Below are positions 14,300-22,571 of a stretch of 44,017 nt of DNA, piece after piece (positions within the stretch are counted from its first letter, which is position 1; every line of letters starts with the position of its first letter). The stretch covers positions 1 to 44,017 of the IMG/VR virus record IMGVR_UViG_3300045931_000023; one strand, written 5' to 3'. The DNA comes from a virus. Position numbers and translations under genes: made by a program. Below the pieces are notes generated by a model. That model was not told the DNA's origin. It saw nothing but the letters and a program-made list of their open reading frames with translations, and made no database searches.

Positions 14300-15280
14300 A
14301 TGGCAACAGCAGTCGCAGTCGATACGTCACTCAAAGCGCACATTGCGGCCGAAGAGGCCGCTGTGGAGTCTCCTGCTGCGCCTCCCGAGGTGCCGGCGGT
14401 CGAGACGCCTACGCCCGCGCCGGAGACGCCGGTTGAAGCGAGCGCCGAGGACGAAGCGAATAGCGCGAAGCCGGACGCGGAGCTGACGGCCGCAGCGAAG
14501 ACGCTTCGCAAGAATCGCTACGACGAACGAGTGAAACGCAAGCGCGAGGAGAACGATGACCTCGCCCGCGAACTCGCCCGTGGCAGACAGTTGCGCAGTG
14601 AATGGGATCGGGAGTCGCGCCCCGCTCAGCCCCGCACAGCAGCCGGGCCTCTGCCTGCTGGTACGGCCACCTCCGAGCGGTTCTCGTTCCCTGACTACGA
14701 CGTGTGGGCGCAGCACGGCGACAACGCCAGCAAGCCCTTCTCGGCGTGGATGGACGAACGCGACGACGCGCGGGATGTGTGGAAAGAGTCTCGGCGCGCG
14801 GTTGGCGAGCGCCGGGAGGCCACGACTCGGCACCTGACCGAACGGGCGTCAGCCCTCGATCAGATGCAGGAGAAGGGGCAAGGCAAGTACGCCGACTTCG
14901 ACGCCGTCGTGGACGTGGTACTTGACGCGTTCCGCGAGAACCCGCGTGCCCAAGCCGTCTCCGATTTCATCGCCACGTCGAAAGCGGGCGATGACCTCGT
15001 CTACCGGCTCGGGAAGGACACAGAGAAACTGACGGCGGTTAGTCGCGCCTCGTTCTCGGACGTGTTCCGCACGCTTTCGGCGATCGAGTCCGACATCCTG
15101 GCGCCTGCGAAGGCGCCGCCACCATTGACCCGTGCGCCGGCCCCGCTCTCGAAGCCTGTGGGCGCAGGCGCGTCAGCCTCCACCGTCGATACCAACAAGC
15201 CCGGAACCTCGCTCAAGGATCACATCCGGATCGAGGAAGCGGACATCGCGGAGCGTCGGCGGCAGGGCTACAGGGAATAA
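14300..15280 (+). CDS. Scaffold protein candidate
   Basis: 326 residues, between portal and coat as the P22 scaffold is. It is highly charged, Ala/Glu/Pro-rich at the N-terminus, helical in the centre (TLRKNRYDERVKRKREENDD) and ends in a basic amphipathic helix (IAERRRQGYRE), as coat-binding scaffold tails do. The motif TSLKxHIxxEEA occurs twice, near residue 9 and near the C-terminus. The start at 14300 follows the terminator T-tract without a visible ribosome-binding site. An upstream TTG frame would place the terminator inside the coding region and adds unlikely residues. Identity as scaffold rests on position and composition. Confidence 0.6.
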   Translation: MATAVAVDTSLKAHIAAEEAAVESPAAPPEVPAVETPTPAPETPVEASAEDEANSAKPDAELTAAAKTLRKNRYDERVKRKREENDDLARELARGRQLRSEWDRESRPAQPRTAAGPLPAGTATSERFSFPDYDVWAQHGDNASKPFSAWMDERDDARDVWKESRRAVGERREATTRHLTERASALDQMQEKGQGKYADFDAVVDVVLDAFRENPRAQAVSDFIATSKAGDDLVYRLGKDTEKLTAVSRASFSDVFRTLSAIESDILAPAKAPPPLTRAPAPLSKPVGAGASASTVDTNKPGTSLKDHIRIEEADIAERRRQGYRE

Positions 15281-15283
15281 GCC

Positions 15284-16525
15284 ATGAATAGTCCGATTAC
15301 CCCACAGTGGGTGATCAATGACATCGCGCGGGAGTTTCGTAACCGCACGATTCTGACGGACGCCGCCGATCGCTCCTATGACGACCAGTTTATGGTCAAG
15401 GGCGCGCATGTCGGGGCGCAGATCCAGGCACGTCTGCCGTTCCGCCCGCGTGGCGCGTTCGGCGCGTCGCTGGCCGTCCAGAACGTCATCGATCAGACCA
15501 CGCCGCTGACGATCAGCAAGCAGTACAACTCGGGCGTACAGCTCTCCAGCTACGTGCTGTCGCTTGAGAAGTCCGAGATCCGCCGCACCGTCATCAACCC
15601 GGTCGTGAATCACATCGTGCAGAAGATGGAAGCCGATGGGTTCTCGACGCTCTACAAGCGCATCCCGAACTCGATTGGCACGCTGGCGACCTCACCGACC
15701 GCAAACCTGACCTACTCGCAGGGCGTCGCGAAGCTCAACGACATGATGGGCAGCGCGAATGACCTGACCGCGGTGCTGTCGTCGGACCAGGCGGCGGTGC
15801 TGGCTGACGCACAGAAGGGCAACGCCAACCCCGGCTTCGGCTCGTCTGAGTCGTTCAAGCCGAAGAATGGCAAGTTCCTGGGGCCGATGGCGCTGGGCGT
15901 CGAGCGGTGGGCGGCCTCACCGAACGTCGCGATTCACACCACGGGCAGTTTCGGCTCGTCCACGCCGCTGGTCAACGTGGCCGGTGGCGTCGCGGAAGGC
16001 GCGGCGTCGGTCGTGACGGACGGCTTCAACGCGGATACGGCGCTCGTCGAGGGCGACATCTTCACGTTCGCCGGCGTCTACGAAGTGAACTCTGCCAACT
16101 TCGCGAGCACGGGGCGACTGCGGCAGTTCACGCTGATCGCGGCAGCGAGCGGGGCGACGCCGACCTTGGCGTTCTCTCCGGCGGTCTACGCGTCAGGTCC
16201 GCAGCAGAACGTCAACGCGCTGCCGGCCGACAACGCGGCGATCACGGTGTGGGCGGCGAACCCGTCCAACGGCACCCTGGCCGCGACCGCGAGCAAACAG
16301 GGCCTCATCTTCGCGCCCGGCACAGTGGTCCTGTGCATGGCGGACGCGGAAACCGTGGACGCGCCCGTGTGCGTGTTCGCGCGAGACGCAGAGGCGGGCA
16401 TCTCGATGCGGCTCACCAAGAGCTTCGACATCAGAGACGACCAGAACCTCGCGCGTCTCGACATCTTCTACGGCTGGAATCTGATCCGGCCGGAGTGGGG
16501 CGCCCTGCGCGTCCAGGGAGCGTAG
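15284..16525 (+). CDS. Major capsid (coat) protein, P22 gp5-like
   Basis: 413 residues, close to the P22 coat length (430). ITPQWVINDIAREFRNRTIL, DQTTPLTISKQYNSGVQLSS and LDIFYGWNLIRPEWGALRV match the P22-type coat family (PF11651) in order. It forms the icosahedral shell on the HK97-type fold with an inserted domain near the middle (about 220-340, Gly/Ala/Ser/Thr-rich beta region). It starts four bases after the scaffold stop. No cleavage site or protease is evident, consistent with P22-type capsids, whose coat is not proteolysed. Confidence 0.9.
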   Translation: MNSPITPQWVINDIAREFRNRTILTDAADRSYDDQFMVKGAHVGAQIQARLPFRPRGAFGASLAVQNVIDQTTPLTISKQYNSGVQLSSYVLSLEKSEIRRTVINPVVNHIVQKMEADGFSTLYKRIPNSIGTLATSPTANLTYSQGVAKLNDMMGSANDLTAVLSSDQAAVLADAQKGNANPGFGSSESFKPKNGKFLGPMALGVERWAASPNVAIHTTGSFGSSTPLVNVAGGVAEGAASVVTDGFNADTALVEGDIFTFAGVYEVNSANFASTGRLRQFTLIAAASGATPTLAFSPAVYASGPQQNVNALPADNAAITVWAANPSNGTLAATASKQGLIFAPGTVVLCMADAETVDAPVCVFARDAEAGISMRLTKSFDIRDDQNLARLDIFYGWNLIRPEWGALRVQGA

Positions 16526-16527
16526 TC

Positions 16528-17295
16528 ATGCCGATTACTTCACTGTCAACGACTACGACCTCGGCGGCTGTTGACAACAGCCAGACCCGGTTTCAGGTCG
16601 GCTCGACGTCGGGGATCAACGGGCTCGGCTCGCTGACCACGCCGCAGTCGGTGCTGATTGTCGGCAACGAAGCGATGGCGGTGCTCAGTGTGCCGGCGTC
16701 GGGCTTCGTCGAGGTGGCGCGCGGGTTTGCGGGCACGCAGGCGCACGCGTGGGCGTCTGGGGCAACGGTGTACATCGGCACGCGGGCCAATTTCGACTTC
16801 ACGCGCGGGCCGTGGCACCAGAACCGCGTCGCGCTGGCAGGCAATGCGGGCGTGTTGCCCGATTACGTCCTGCCGCTCAACGGCACACAGGTGGACCCGG
16901 CCACGGGCTACGAGTACGTGCTGGTGGATTACAGCGCGGCGATGGCGATCGGGGCGTGGGTGGTCATCTCGGGGGCCGGAGCGGCCACCCCGCTGGCGTC
17001 CACGTCGAAGGGTCGCGTCGGCGTGGTCATCGAGACGATCGGCGCCTCCGATTTGACCGGCTGGGTCCTCGTGGCAGGGCAGTTCACCAGCGCGCAGTTC
17101 ACGTCCGCGGTCACTACGGCGTGTGACCTGATTGCGGGCGCGGCGATTGCCGACATCCTCACGACGGATGGCGGCAACATCATCGAGCGCGCGTCGTGTA
17201 TCAGTGCGCCGTCGAGCGCTACCGACTACGGCACGGTCTACATGGATCATCCGTGGGTCAACGGCGTGGCGAAGGCGTTCTCGTCCAACGTGTAA
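16528..17295 (+). CDS. Structural protein downstream of coat (head decoration/accessory candidate)
   Basis: 255 residues, Gly/Ala/Ser/Thr-rich with many beta strands (PQSVLIVGNEAMAVL, ATVYIGTRANFDFTRG, GWVLVAGQF). It begins right after the coat stop. No family I can name; composition and place fit a virion surface or head-associated protein. A 12-bp hairpin follows its stop. Confidence 0.5.
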   Translation: MPITSLSTTTTSAAVDNSQTRFQVGSTSGINGLGSLTTPQSVLIVGNEAMAVLSVPASGFVEVARGFAGTQAHAWASGATVYIGTRANFDFTRGPWHQNRVALAGNAGVLPDYVLPLNGTQVDPATGYEYVLVDYSAAMAIGAWVVISGAGAATPLASTSKGRVGVVIETIGASDLTGWVLVAGQFTSAQFTSAVTTACDLIAGAAIADILTTDGGNIIERASCISAPSSATDYGTVYMDHPWVNGVAKAFSSNV

Positions 17296-17304
17296 CACAC
17301 CGAA

Positions 17305-17332
17305 CCGGGGGCAGGAGCGATCCTGCCTCCGG
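17305..17332 (+). terminator. 12-bp GC hairpin with GCGA tetraloop after the coat operon
   Basis: CCGGGGGCAGGA (17305-17316) pairs with TCCTGCCTCCGG (17321-17332) with one G-T pair and a GNRA-type loop, GCGA. Only a short T-run (GTGTTTC) follows, so it may act as a weak terminator or a 3' mRNA stabiliser that raises coat message relative to downstream genes. Confidence 0.5.
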
Positions 17333-17346
17333 TGTTTCGAGGATGC

Positions 17347-18516
17347 ATGATTCGACTGCCGGGGGCGCCGCGACAGGCCATCGCTCGACCCGATGCGCTA
17401 GGACCAGGCCGCACGCGGAAGATTGGCATCATCGGCACCGCGCCGGGCACGCTGAAGTATGCCCCGGTCGATGACCCCGAGTGGATCTTCGTCGGCAACA
17501 GCAGCGCGGTGAATGCGTTCCCGGCCGATCGGCTGGACGCCATCATCGATACCCACCCAGCGCATTGCTACACCGAAGGCCGCAAGAACGGCTTCGTCGA
17601 TTACTACGACTATCTGCGACGGTCGCGCATTCCGGTGTTCATGCAGGACGTCGTGAAAGACATTCCGACGTCGATGAAGTTCCCGCGGGAGCAGATCAAG
17701 CAGCAGTATCCGTACGAGTTCGGCTCGATGACGGCGCAGTTTATCGGCTGGGCGTTGTTGCAGGGCGTGACGCATCTCGGGTTCTGGGGCTGCGAGTACT
17801 GGGACATCGAGTACTTCGACCAGCGGCCGATGACCGTGTTCTGGATCGGGCTTGCTGCGGGGAAGGGCGTGCAGATCGTCCTGCCGCCGAACTCGACGCT
17901 CCTGAAGAACGCGCAGATGCAGGCGGATTGGGAGCAGCGGCGGCTCACGGTGGCGTTGTGCGGCGATTACGCCTACGACACGCACTCGACACCTGAGAAG
18001 TACGCGGCGCTGAAGGCCAAGTACAAGGAACTGAAGCAGCACGCGTTCTCGAAGCACACGCTGATCGCCGTCAACGATCCGGAGATGGCCCGCGCGGCAC
18101 GGGATCTCCGCCTCTCGCTGGATCCCCGCAACGCGGAAGCGGCGGCGAAGTTCGGCGACGACAGCAAGATGCCGATCGAACTCATCGAGCAGGAACATCG
18201 CGACGCGATCGAGTTCGAAGTTGCCCAGATTCACGCGATCGCGAACATGCCGGAGGACGCCCGTGCCCGACTACAACGAGGCCCAGCTCGCCTACTCGTT
18301 ACTCAAGGACTACCACTACCTGACGGTGCCAGCCCTCAAAGCCCTGCGTGCGGTGAAGAAGGGCGAGGCCAATCTGCCGGAGTCGGTGGTGCAGACGCAC
18401 CGGCTCAATGCGACGGGCTGGTTCAACCATCTGGCGATGCTGGTCACGGCGAAGTACGTGACCACGGAGATGTTTTTGTTCGTAGCGACGAAGCAGGCGG
18501 CGCGGCTGTGGCTTGA
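17347..18516 (+). CDS. Conserved phage protein, Rossmann-like (DUF115-like) candidate
   Basis: 389 residues as read. The N-terminus GIIGTAPGTLKYAPVDDPEWIFVGNSS and later IPVFMQDVVKDIPTSMKFP, GVTHLGFWGCEYWDIEYFDQRP and FWIGLAAGKGVQIVLPPNSTLLK are the pattern of a phage family with a dinucleotide-fold core seen near structural genes; the biochemical role is unknown. Start at 17347 (ATG with GAGG upstream). The last 80 or so codons, from about 18263, run in a different frame over the whole first half of the next gene and are Gly/Pro/Ala-rich, unlike the rest. The true protein may end near residue 306, with its stop lost by mutation or a sequence error. Confidence 0.6.
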   Translation: MIRLPGAPRQAIARPDALGPGRTRKIGIIGTAPGTLKYAPVDDPEWIFVGNSSAVNAFPADRLDAIIDTHPAHCYTEGRKNGFVDYYDYLRRSRIPVFMQDVVKDIPTSMKFPREQIKQQYPYEFGSMTAQFIGWALLQGVTHLGFWGCEYWDIEYFDQRPMTVFWIGLAAGKGVQIVLPPNSTLLKNAQMQADWEQRRLTVALCGDYAYDTHSTPEKYAALKAKYKELKQHAFSKHTLIAVNDPEMARAARDLRLSLDPRNAEAAAKFGDDSKMPIELIEQEHRDAIEFEVAQIHAIANMPEDARARLQRGPARLLVTQGLPLPDGASPQSPACGEEGRGQSAGVGGADAPAQCDGLVQPSGDAGHGEVRDHGDVFVRSDEAGGAAVA

Positions 18517-18688
18517 GTACGTCGCGCCGCTCGATCGCGTGGTCCGCGGGGAGCCGTACGACATTCCCTCGGACAACCCGGTCGAGAAGTTCTGGCGCGA
18601 CTACGTCGAAGGCGGGAAGGTCGCGGTCATGAAGGCGATCACCGCGGTGGGCGAAGAGAAGAAGGCGCGGGAGTCGGTGACGCATTGA
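18263..18688 (+). CDS. Hypothetical phage structural-region protein
   Basis: 141 residues from GTG at 18263, chosen because CGGAGG sits six bases upstream and the protein reads naturally from PDYNEAQLAYSLLKDYHYL. It is helical with a central hydrophobic stretch (FNHLAMLVTAKYVTTEMFLFVATKQAARLW) and a conserved-looking ending, FWRDYVEGGKVAVMKAI. It overlaps the preceding frame by 254 bases. The downstream ATG is fused to its stop (TGATG). Function unknown. Confidence 0.6.
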   Translation: MPDYNEAQLAYSLLKDYHYLTVPALKALRAVKKGEANLPESVVQTHRLNATGWFNHLAMLVTAKYVTTEMFLFVATKQAARLWLEYVAPLDRVVRGEPYDIPSDNPVEKFWRDYVEGGKVAVMKAITAVGEEKKARESVTH

Positions 18689-19314
18689 TGGAGCTCGTTA
18701 ACCGCGTGCGCGAGGTCGGCCTGGCGGAAACCACAGCCGCGGCGCTGTGGCCTGCCGAGGCCGTGGCCTGCGTCATGGCGGATGTCCGCGAGGCCGCCGA
18801 GACGGAACGCTGGCGGGAGGTCAAGGGCTTCTCGCGCAAAGTGTTCCTGCGGCAGCTCGAGCCGACCGCGCAGGGCGCCGACGCGATGGCCGAGTGTGCG
18901 CGCGTGATTCAGCCGATGGCCGAGGCCTACATCGGCGGGCCGGCGTACCTGATGCGGACGGATGCCTATCACACACGTCCCGCAATCAGTGGGGTCCGGC
19001 GGCGCTCGCAGAAATGGCATCGGGACGTGGAAGCCACGCGCGTGTTCAAGGCGTTTCTGTACGTGTCGGACGTGGATGCGCAGTGCGGGCCGTTCGAGTA
19101 CGTGCTGGGCTCGAATTTCAGGCGTGGCGCGTGTCCGGCGCGCAGCTATGCCGCGCCTGATGCGACGTTCGAGGCGCACGCGTGCGTGGGGCCGTCTGGG
19201 ACGGCGTTTCTGGTCGATACCGGCGGGATTCATCGGGGTGGTTTCAGTACAGGCGGAGAGCGGCTGCATGTGATGTGGACGTGGCTCCCTGGCAAGAAAG
19301 AGCGGGACGTATGA
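18688..19314 (+). CDS. Fe(II)/2-oxoglutarate dioxygenase, phytanoyl-CoA hydroxylase (PhyH) type
   Basis: 208 residues from the ATG at 18688 (TGATG overlap; the TTG one codon upstream is an alternative). The metal triad reads H111-x-D113 (KWHRDVEATRVFKAFLYVSD) and H182 (TGGIHRGG), with Arg192 a candidate 2-oxoglutarate ligand; GTAFLVDTGGIHRG is the characteristic strand. CGPFEYVLGS between them is typical of PhyH proteins. It would hydroxylate a small molecule or a protein side chain; the substrate is unknown. Placed between head and tail genes, it might modify a virion protein or a host metabolite. Confidence 0.75.
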   Translation: MELVNRVREVGLAETTAAALWPAEAVACVMADVREAAETERWREVKGFSRKVFLRQLEPTAQGADAMAECARVIQPMAEAYIGGPAYLMRTDAYHTRPAISGVRRRSQKWHRDVEATRVFKAFLYVSDVDAQCGPFEYVLGSNFRRGACPARSYAAPDATFEAHACVGPSGTAFLVDTGGIHRGGFSTGGERLHVMWTWLPGKKERDV

Positions 19315-19526
19315 AGCCGAGCCACGCTCCGACGTGGATGTACTCCCGCGCCGGAGAATCGCGGCTCGTGACCACGCTGGCGGAACTGGCGGCGCTCGAC
19401 GAGCAGGACTGGGCTGACACGCCCGCGGCGTTCCTGACGCCTCCCCCTGAGCCTGAGACGGCGCCTCCAGTTGCACCCGCGATGAAACCGAGACGGTTGC
19501 GCACGCCGTCACTGGGGGATGCCTAA
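19311..19526 (+). CDS. Small phage protein, head-tail region
   Basis: 71 residues, ATG overlapping the PhyH stop. SHAPTWMYSRAGESRLVTTLAELAALDEQDWADTPAAFL is the pattern of short proteins often next to head completion genes in phages (a Trp-rich start, then a Glu-Trp-x-Asp-x-Pro segment). The C-terminal half is Pro-rich and disordered. Function unknown. Confidence 0.55.
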   Translation: MKPSHAPTWMYSRAGESRLVTTLAELAALDEQDWADTPAAFLTPPPEPETAPPVAPAMKPRRLRTPSLGDA

Positions 19527-20260
19527 TGGCGACCTTCGGCGATGCGATCAAGGCGGCGCTGCAGGATCTCGGCGTGGTCGATGCGGCCTCTGCGCCGAGC
19601 GCGGAAGACTCGGAACTCGCCCGCCTGCGTGCGAACGACTGGCTCGACAGCCTGCAGCATGACCATCTCGCGATCCCCTACATCGCGCGCACCACGTGGA
19701 CGCTGACGACGGCGAGCAGTTACACCATCGGCGCGGCTGGGACGATTGTCGTGGCGCGGCCGGCGAGCCGGAACGCCATCACCGCCATCGGCTACATCGA
19801 CACGGCGCAGGATCCGGACGCGGAGTATCTGGTCGAGAACTTCACCGATGAGGCCTTCGCCGAGATCGCGATGAAGGCGCAGACCAACTCTGTTCCGTAT
19901 GGCTTCTACTACCGGCCCACGAGCCCGACCGGCACGATCATTCCGTGGCCGATTCCGGACGGCACGTCCACGCTGACGGGCGTGATCTACACGCTGGCGC
20001 AGCTCACGCAGATTTCTGCGCTCACCGACACGTTCACGCCGGCCACGGGTTACGCGCGCTTCTTCCGGACGAATCTGGCCGTTGAACTCGCGCCGGCGTT
20101 CGAGCGCGAGCCCTCACCGTCGCTGTTGCGCGCGGCGATGGATAGCAAGGCGCAAGTGCTTAGCGACAACTACCGGCCGCTCATCTTGAAGGGCGACCCG
20201 GCGTTGTCCACGTCCTCGGGTGGACGCTGGGACATCAACACGGACCAGTGGCGCCGCTGA
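19526..20260 (+). CDS. Tail accessory/head completion protein, P22 gp4-like
   Basis: 244 residues, ATG overlapping the previous TAA. FGDAIKAALQDLGVVDAASAPSAEDSELARLRANDWLDSLQ is the helical opening of the P22 gp4/tail-accessory group, which binds the portal underside. A beta-rich region and YARFFRTNLAVELAPAFE follow, typical of the family's C-terminal helices. P22 gp4 is 166 residues, so this is a longer, marine/soil-type relative. It is immediately followed by a gp10-like gene, the same order as in P22. Confidence 0.7.
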   Translation: MATFGDAIKAALQDLGVVDAASAPSAEDSELARLRANDWLDSLQHDHLAIPYIARTTWTLTTASSYTIGAAGTIVVARPASRNAITAIGYIDTAQDPDAEYLVENFTDEAFAEIAMKAQTNSVPYGFYYRPTSPTGTIIPWPIPDGTSTLTGVIYTLAQLTQISALTDTFTPATGYARFFRTNLAVELAPAFEREPSPSLLRAAMDSKAQVLSDNYRPLILKGDPALSTSSGGRWDINTDQWRR

Positions 20261-21732
20261 TGCCGACCTATCCAGGCTTCATCGGCGGATCGTCAGTCGC
20301 CCACAGCGAATGGGCGAGCGGGGAGCGTACGGTCAATTACTACGTCGAACGCATGGACTCGGCGACCTCGCCGTTCCCGCTCGCGCTCTATCCCTCGCCG
20401 GGCATGGAGTCTGTCGCTGAGGCGACGTCGTCTCCAGGGCGCGGCAGTCTCAAGTTGGTGCACCAGGGCACCGAACGGGCGTTCTGCGTCATCGGGACGC
20501 TGTTCGGCGAGCTGTCCTCGGTGTATGGCCTGACGGTGATCGGCGCCGTCGCCGTAGACAGCCATCCGGCGACGCTGGCGTGGAATGGCGACGGCGGCGG
20601 CCAGGTGCTCGTCGCCTCGGGCGACAAGGGCTATCTCTACGACCTCGATTCCGGCGTCTTCTCGACGGTGCGGACGAGTGCCACCACGATGGTGGTGCAT
20701 CTCGATGGCTACTTCCTGGCGCTGGATACGAATACGAGCACGGTCTATCGCTCGGCGCTGCTCGATGGCACGTCGTGGGACGGCACGGAGTTCCACCAGC
20801 GGTCGATCGCCTCGGATCCGTGGGTCGCGATTGCGGTCCTCGATCGCTACCTGTGGCACTTCGGCACGGAGACGACTGAGGTTTGGTACAACCAGGGCTC
20901 GCTCAACGATCCCTTCGTCCCGCATCCCTCTGGCCTTGTGCCCTACGGCTGTATTGCGCCGTTCTCGGTGCAGGTCGTGTCTGGGACGTTGATGTGGCTG
21001 TCGCAGACCACGGAAGGCAACGGCGCGATTCTGCGGACCTCCGGATTCTCGCCGGAAGTCGTGAGCACGTTCGCGGCGCACATTGCTGTCGAAGAGGAAA
21101 CGCGGATCGAGGACGCGATCGGGGACGTCTACGAAGACCTCGGGCACACGTTCTACCTGCTGACGTTGCCCACGGTGGGCCGAACGCTCTGCTACGACGC
21201 CACGCAGATCATGCAGATTCCGGCGTCGATGCGCTGGACGGATCGCGGGACGTGGCTGTCGGAGGAAAACCGCTTCGACGCGTGGCGGCCGCTGTACCAC
21301 CTGTTTGTCTTCGGGCAGCATCTCGCGCTCGACCGCACGACGGGCGACGTCCTGCGGCTGCATGCGGACCTCGGCTTCGACGCCGATGAGCGCCCCTTGC
21401 GGCGCGTGCGACGGCCGCAGGGCGTATGGTCAGGGAATCGCCGCGTGTTCGTCGCGGAGTTCGAAGTCTTCGCGGAGCCGGGGCTTGGGCTGGCGACCGG
21501 ACAGGGCAGCGATCCACAGATGGCCTTGCGGGTGAGTGTCAATGGCGGGAAGACGTGGGGCGCGGAACGCTCACGCAGTGCCGGCGAACTCGGGAACTAC
21601 ACGGCGCGCATGCGGTGGCATCGCTGCGGGAGCGGGCGCTATTGGGTGCCTGAACTCGTGGTGACCGATCCGGTGCCGTGGCGGTTGGTCGGGGCGCAGT
21701 ATCGCGGGACGCCGATGGAGCGGGCGGCCTGA
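20260..21732 (+). CDS. Packaged DNA stabilisation protein, P22 gp10-like
   Basis: 490 residues (P22 gp10 is 472). The start at ATG 20260 shares bases with the previous stop (TGATG). The opening PTYPGFIGGSSVAHSEWASGERTVNYYVE, with FPLALYPSPGM, is diagnostic. The rest is a beta-propeller-like series of strands (LVASGDKGYLYDLDSG, WVAIAVLDRYLWHFG, TTEVWYNQG). In P22, gp10 hexamers join gp4 to the tail needle. About 40% of the sequence is hydrophobic or aromatic strands with no transmembrane helix. Confidence 0.88.
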   Translation: MPTYPGFIGGSSVAHSEWASGERTVNYYVERMDSATSPFPLALYPSPGMESVAEATSSPGRGSLKLVHQGTERAFCVIGTLFGELSSVYGLTVIGAVAVDSHPATLAWNGDGGGQVLVASGDKGYLYDLDSGVFSTVRTSATTMVVHLDGYFLALDTNTSTVYRSALLDGTSWDGTEFHQRSIASDPWVAIAVLDRYLWHFGTETTEVWYNQGSLNDPFVPHPSGLVPYGCIAPFSVQVVSGTLMWLSQTTEGNGAILRTSGFSPEVVSTFAAHIAVEEETRIEDAIGDVYEDLGHTFYLLTLPTVGRTLCYDATQIMQIPASMRWTDRGTWLSEENRFDAWRPLYHLFVFGQHLALDRTTGDVLRLHADLGFDADERPLRRVRRPQGVWSGNRRVFVAEFEVFAEPGLGLATGQGSDPQMALRVSVNGGKTWGAERSRSAGELGNYTARMRWHRCGSGRYWVPELVVTDPVPWRLVGAQYRGTPMERAA

Positions 21733-22208
21733 TGCCGTTGACATTCGCCCCGGCGCCGATTCGCGACCCGATTGCGGTTCAGCAAACCAACGTCATCACG
21801 CAGCCGTGGATTGATTGGCTCGCGGCGCTGGTGCAGGCCATCGACGCGACGCCAGAGCGGGTGGATTCGACAACGGTCCAAGACCAGAGCGCCAGCATCG
21901 TGGCGACGCCGCTGGGGAATGCCTTGTCGGCGGGGACGTATCGCGTGAGCTGGTATGCCCGCATCACGCGAGCGGGCACCGTCTCGAGCACGCTGACCGT
22001 GACGATTGGCTGGACGGAATCGTCACAGGCGTTGACGTCGTCCGGTGCGGCGATCACGGGGAACACGGTGACGACGACGCAGTCCGGGTCGGTGCTGATC
22101 GACATCGACCACGCCGCGTCGCTCACATATGCCACGACCTACGGGAGTGTGGGCGCGACGTCGATGCAGTATCGGCTCACGGTGGTCGTGGAGAGCGTGA
22201 ACGTATGA
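21732..22208 (+). CDS. Tail protein candidate
   Basis: 158 residues, TGATG overlap with the gp10-like gene. PWIDWLAALVQAIDATPERV is a short amphipathic helix typical of phage fibre or needle N-termini; the rest is beta sandwich-like (GTYRVSWYARITRAGT, STLTVTIGW). It occupies the place of the P22 needle gene 26 but lacks the long coiled coil, so that role is uncertain. Confidence 0.5.
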   Translation: MPLTFAPAPIRDPIAVQQTNVITQPWIDWLAALVQAIDATPERVDSTTVQDQSASIVATPLGNALSAGTYRVSWYARITRAGTVSSTLTVTIGWTESSQALTSSGAAITGNTVTTTQSGSVLIDIDHAASLTYATTYGSVGATSMQYRLTVVVESVNV

Positions 22209-22567
22209 CGGCGCGGATTCTCGAGCCGAACGAGTATCACCGGCTGGCCGGGACGGAAGCGGATGGCGTGTGGCCGCATCTGACGGAAGAGGCGAAGGTG
22301 GTGGTCATCGAGGACGCCGGCGAGATCGTGGGGTGCCAGATTCTCCAGCCGGTCCTGCATGCCGAGTGCGTGTGGGTGCGGCCGGACCATCGCGGGCGTG
22401 GCGTCGTGCAGCAGTTGTGGGCGGCTGTGCAGCGCGCGGCGGTGGTGCATTTCGGCGTGAAGGCGGTTGTGGGGAGCGCGGTCGATGACCGCATGCGCGC
22501 GGTGTTGCGGCATCTCGGGGCCGTGCGCGTGGCGGGCGATTTGTTTACGGTGCCAGTGAAAGGGTAG
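22205..22567 (+). CDS. GNAT-family N-acetyltransferase
   Basis: 120 residues, ATG overlapping the previous stop. CVWVRPDHRGRGVVQQLW is the acetyl-CoA pyrophosphate-binding loop (R/Q-x-x-G-x-G/A type), preceded by a beta strand with ECVWV and followed by AVVGSAVDDRMRAVLRHLGAVRV, the end of the GNAT core. It would transfer an acetyl group from acetyl-CoA to an amine; the substrate is unknown. GNAT genes appear in the structural region of several podoviruses. Confidence 0.7.
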   Translation: MTARILEPNEYHRLAGTEADGVWPHLTEEAKVVVIEDAGEIVGCQILQPVLHAECVWVRPDHRGRGVVQQLWAAVQRAAVVHFGVKAVVGSAVDDRMRAVLRHLGAVRVAGDLFTVPVKG

Positions 22568-22571
22568 CGCG

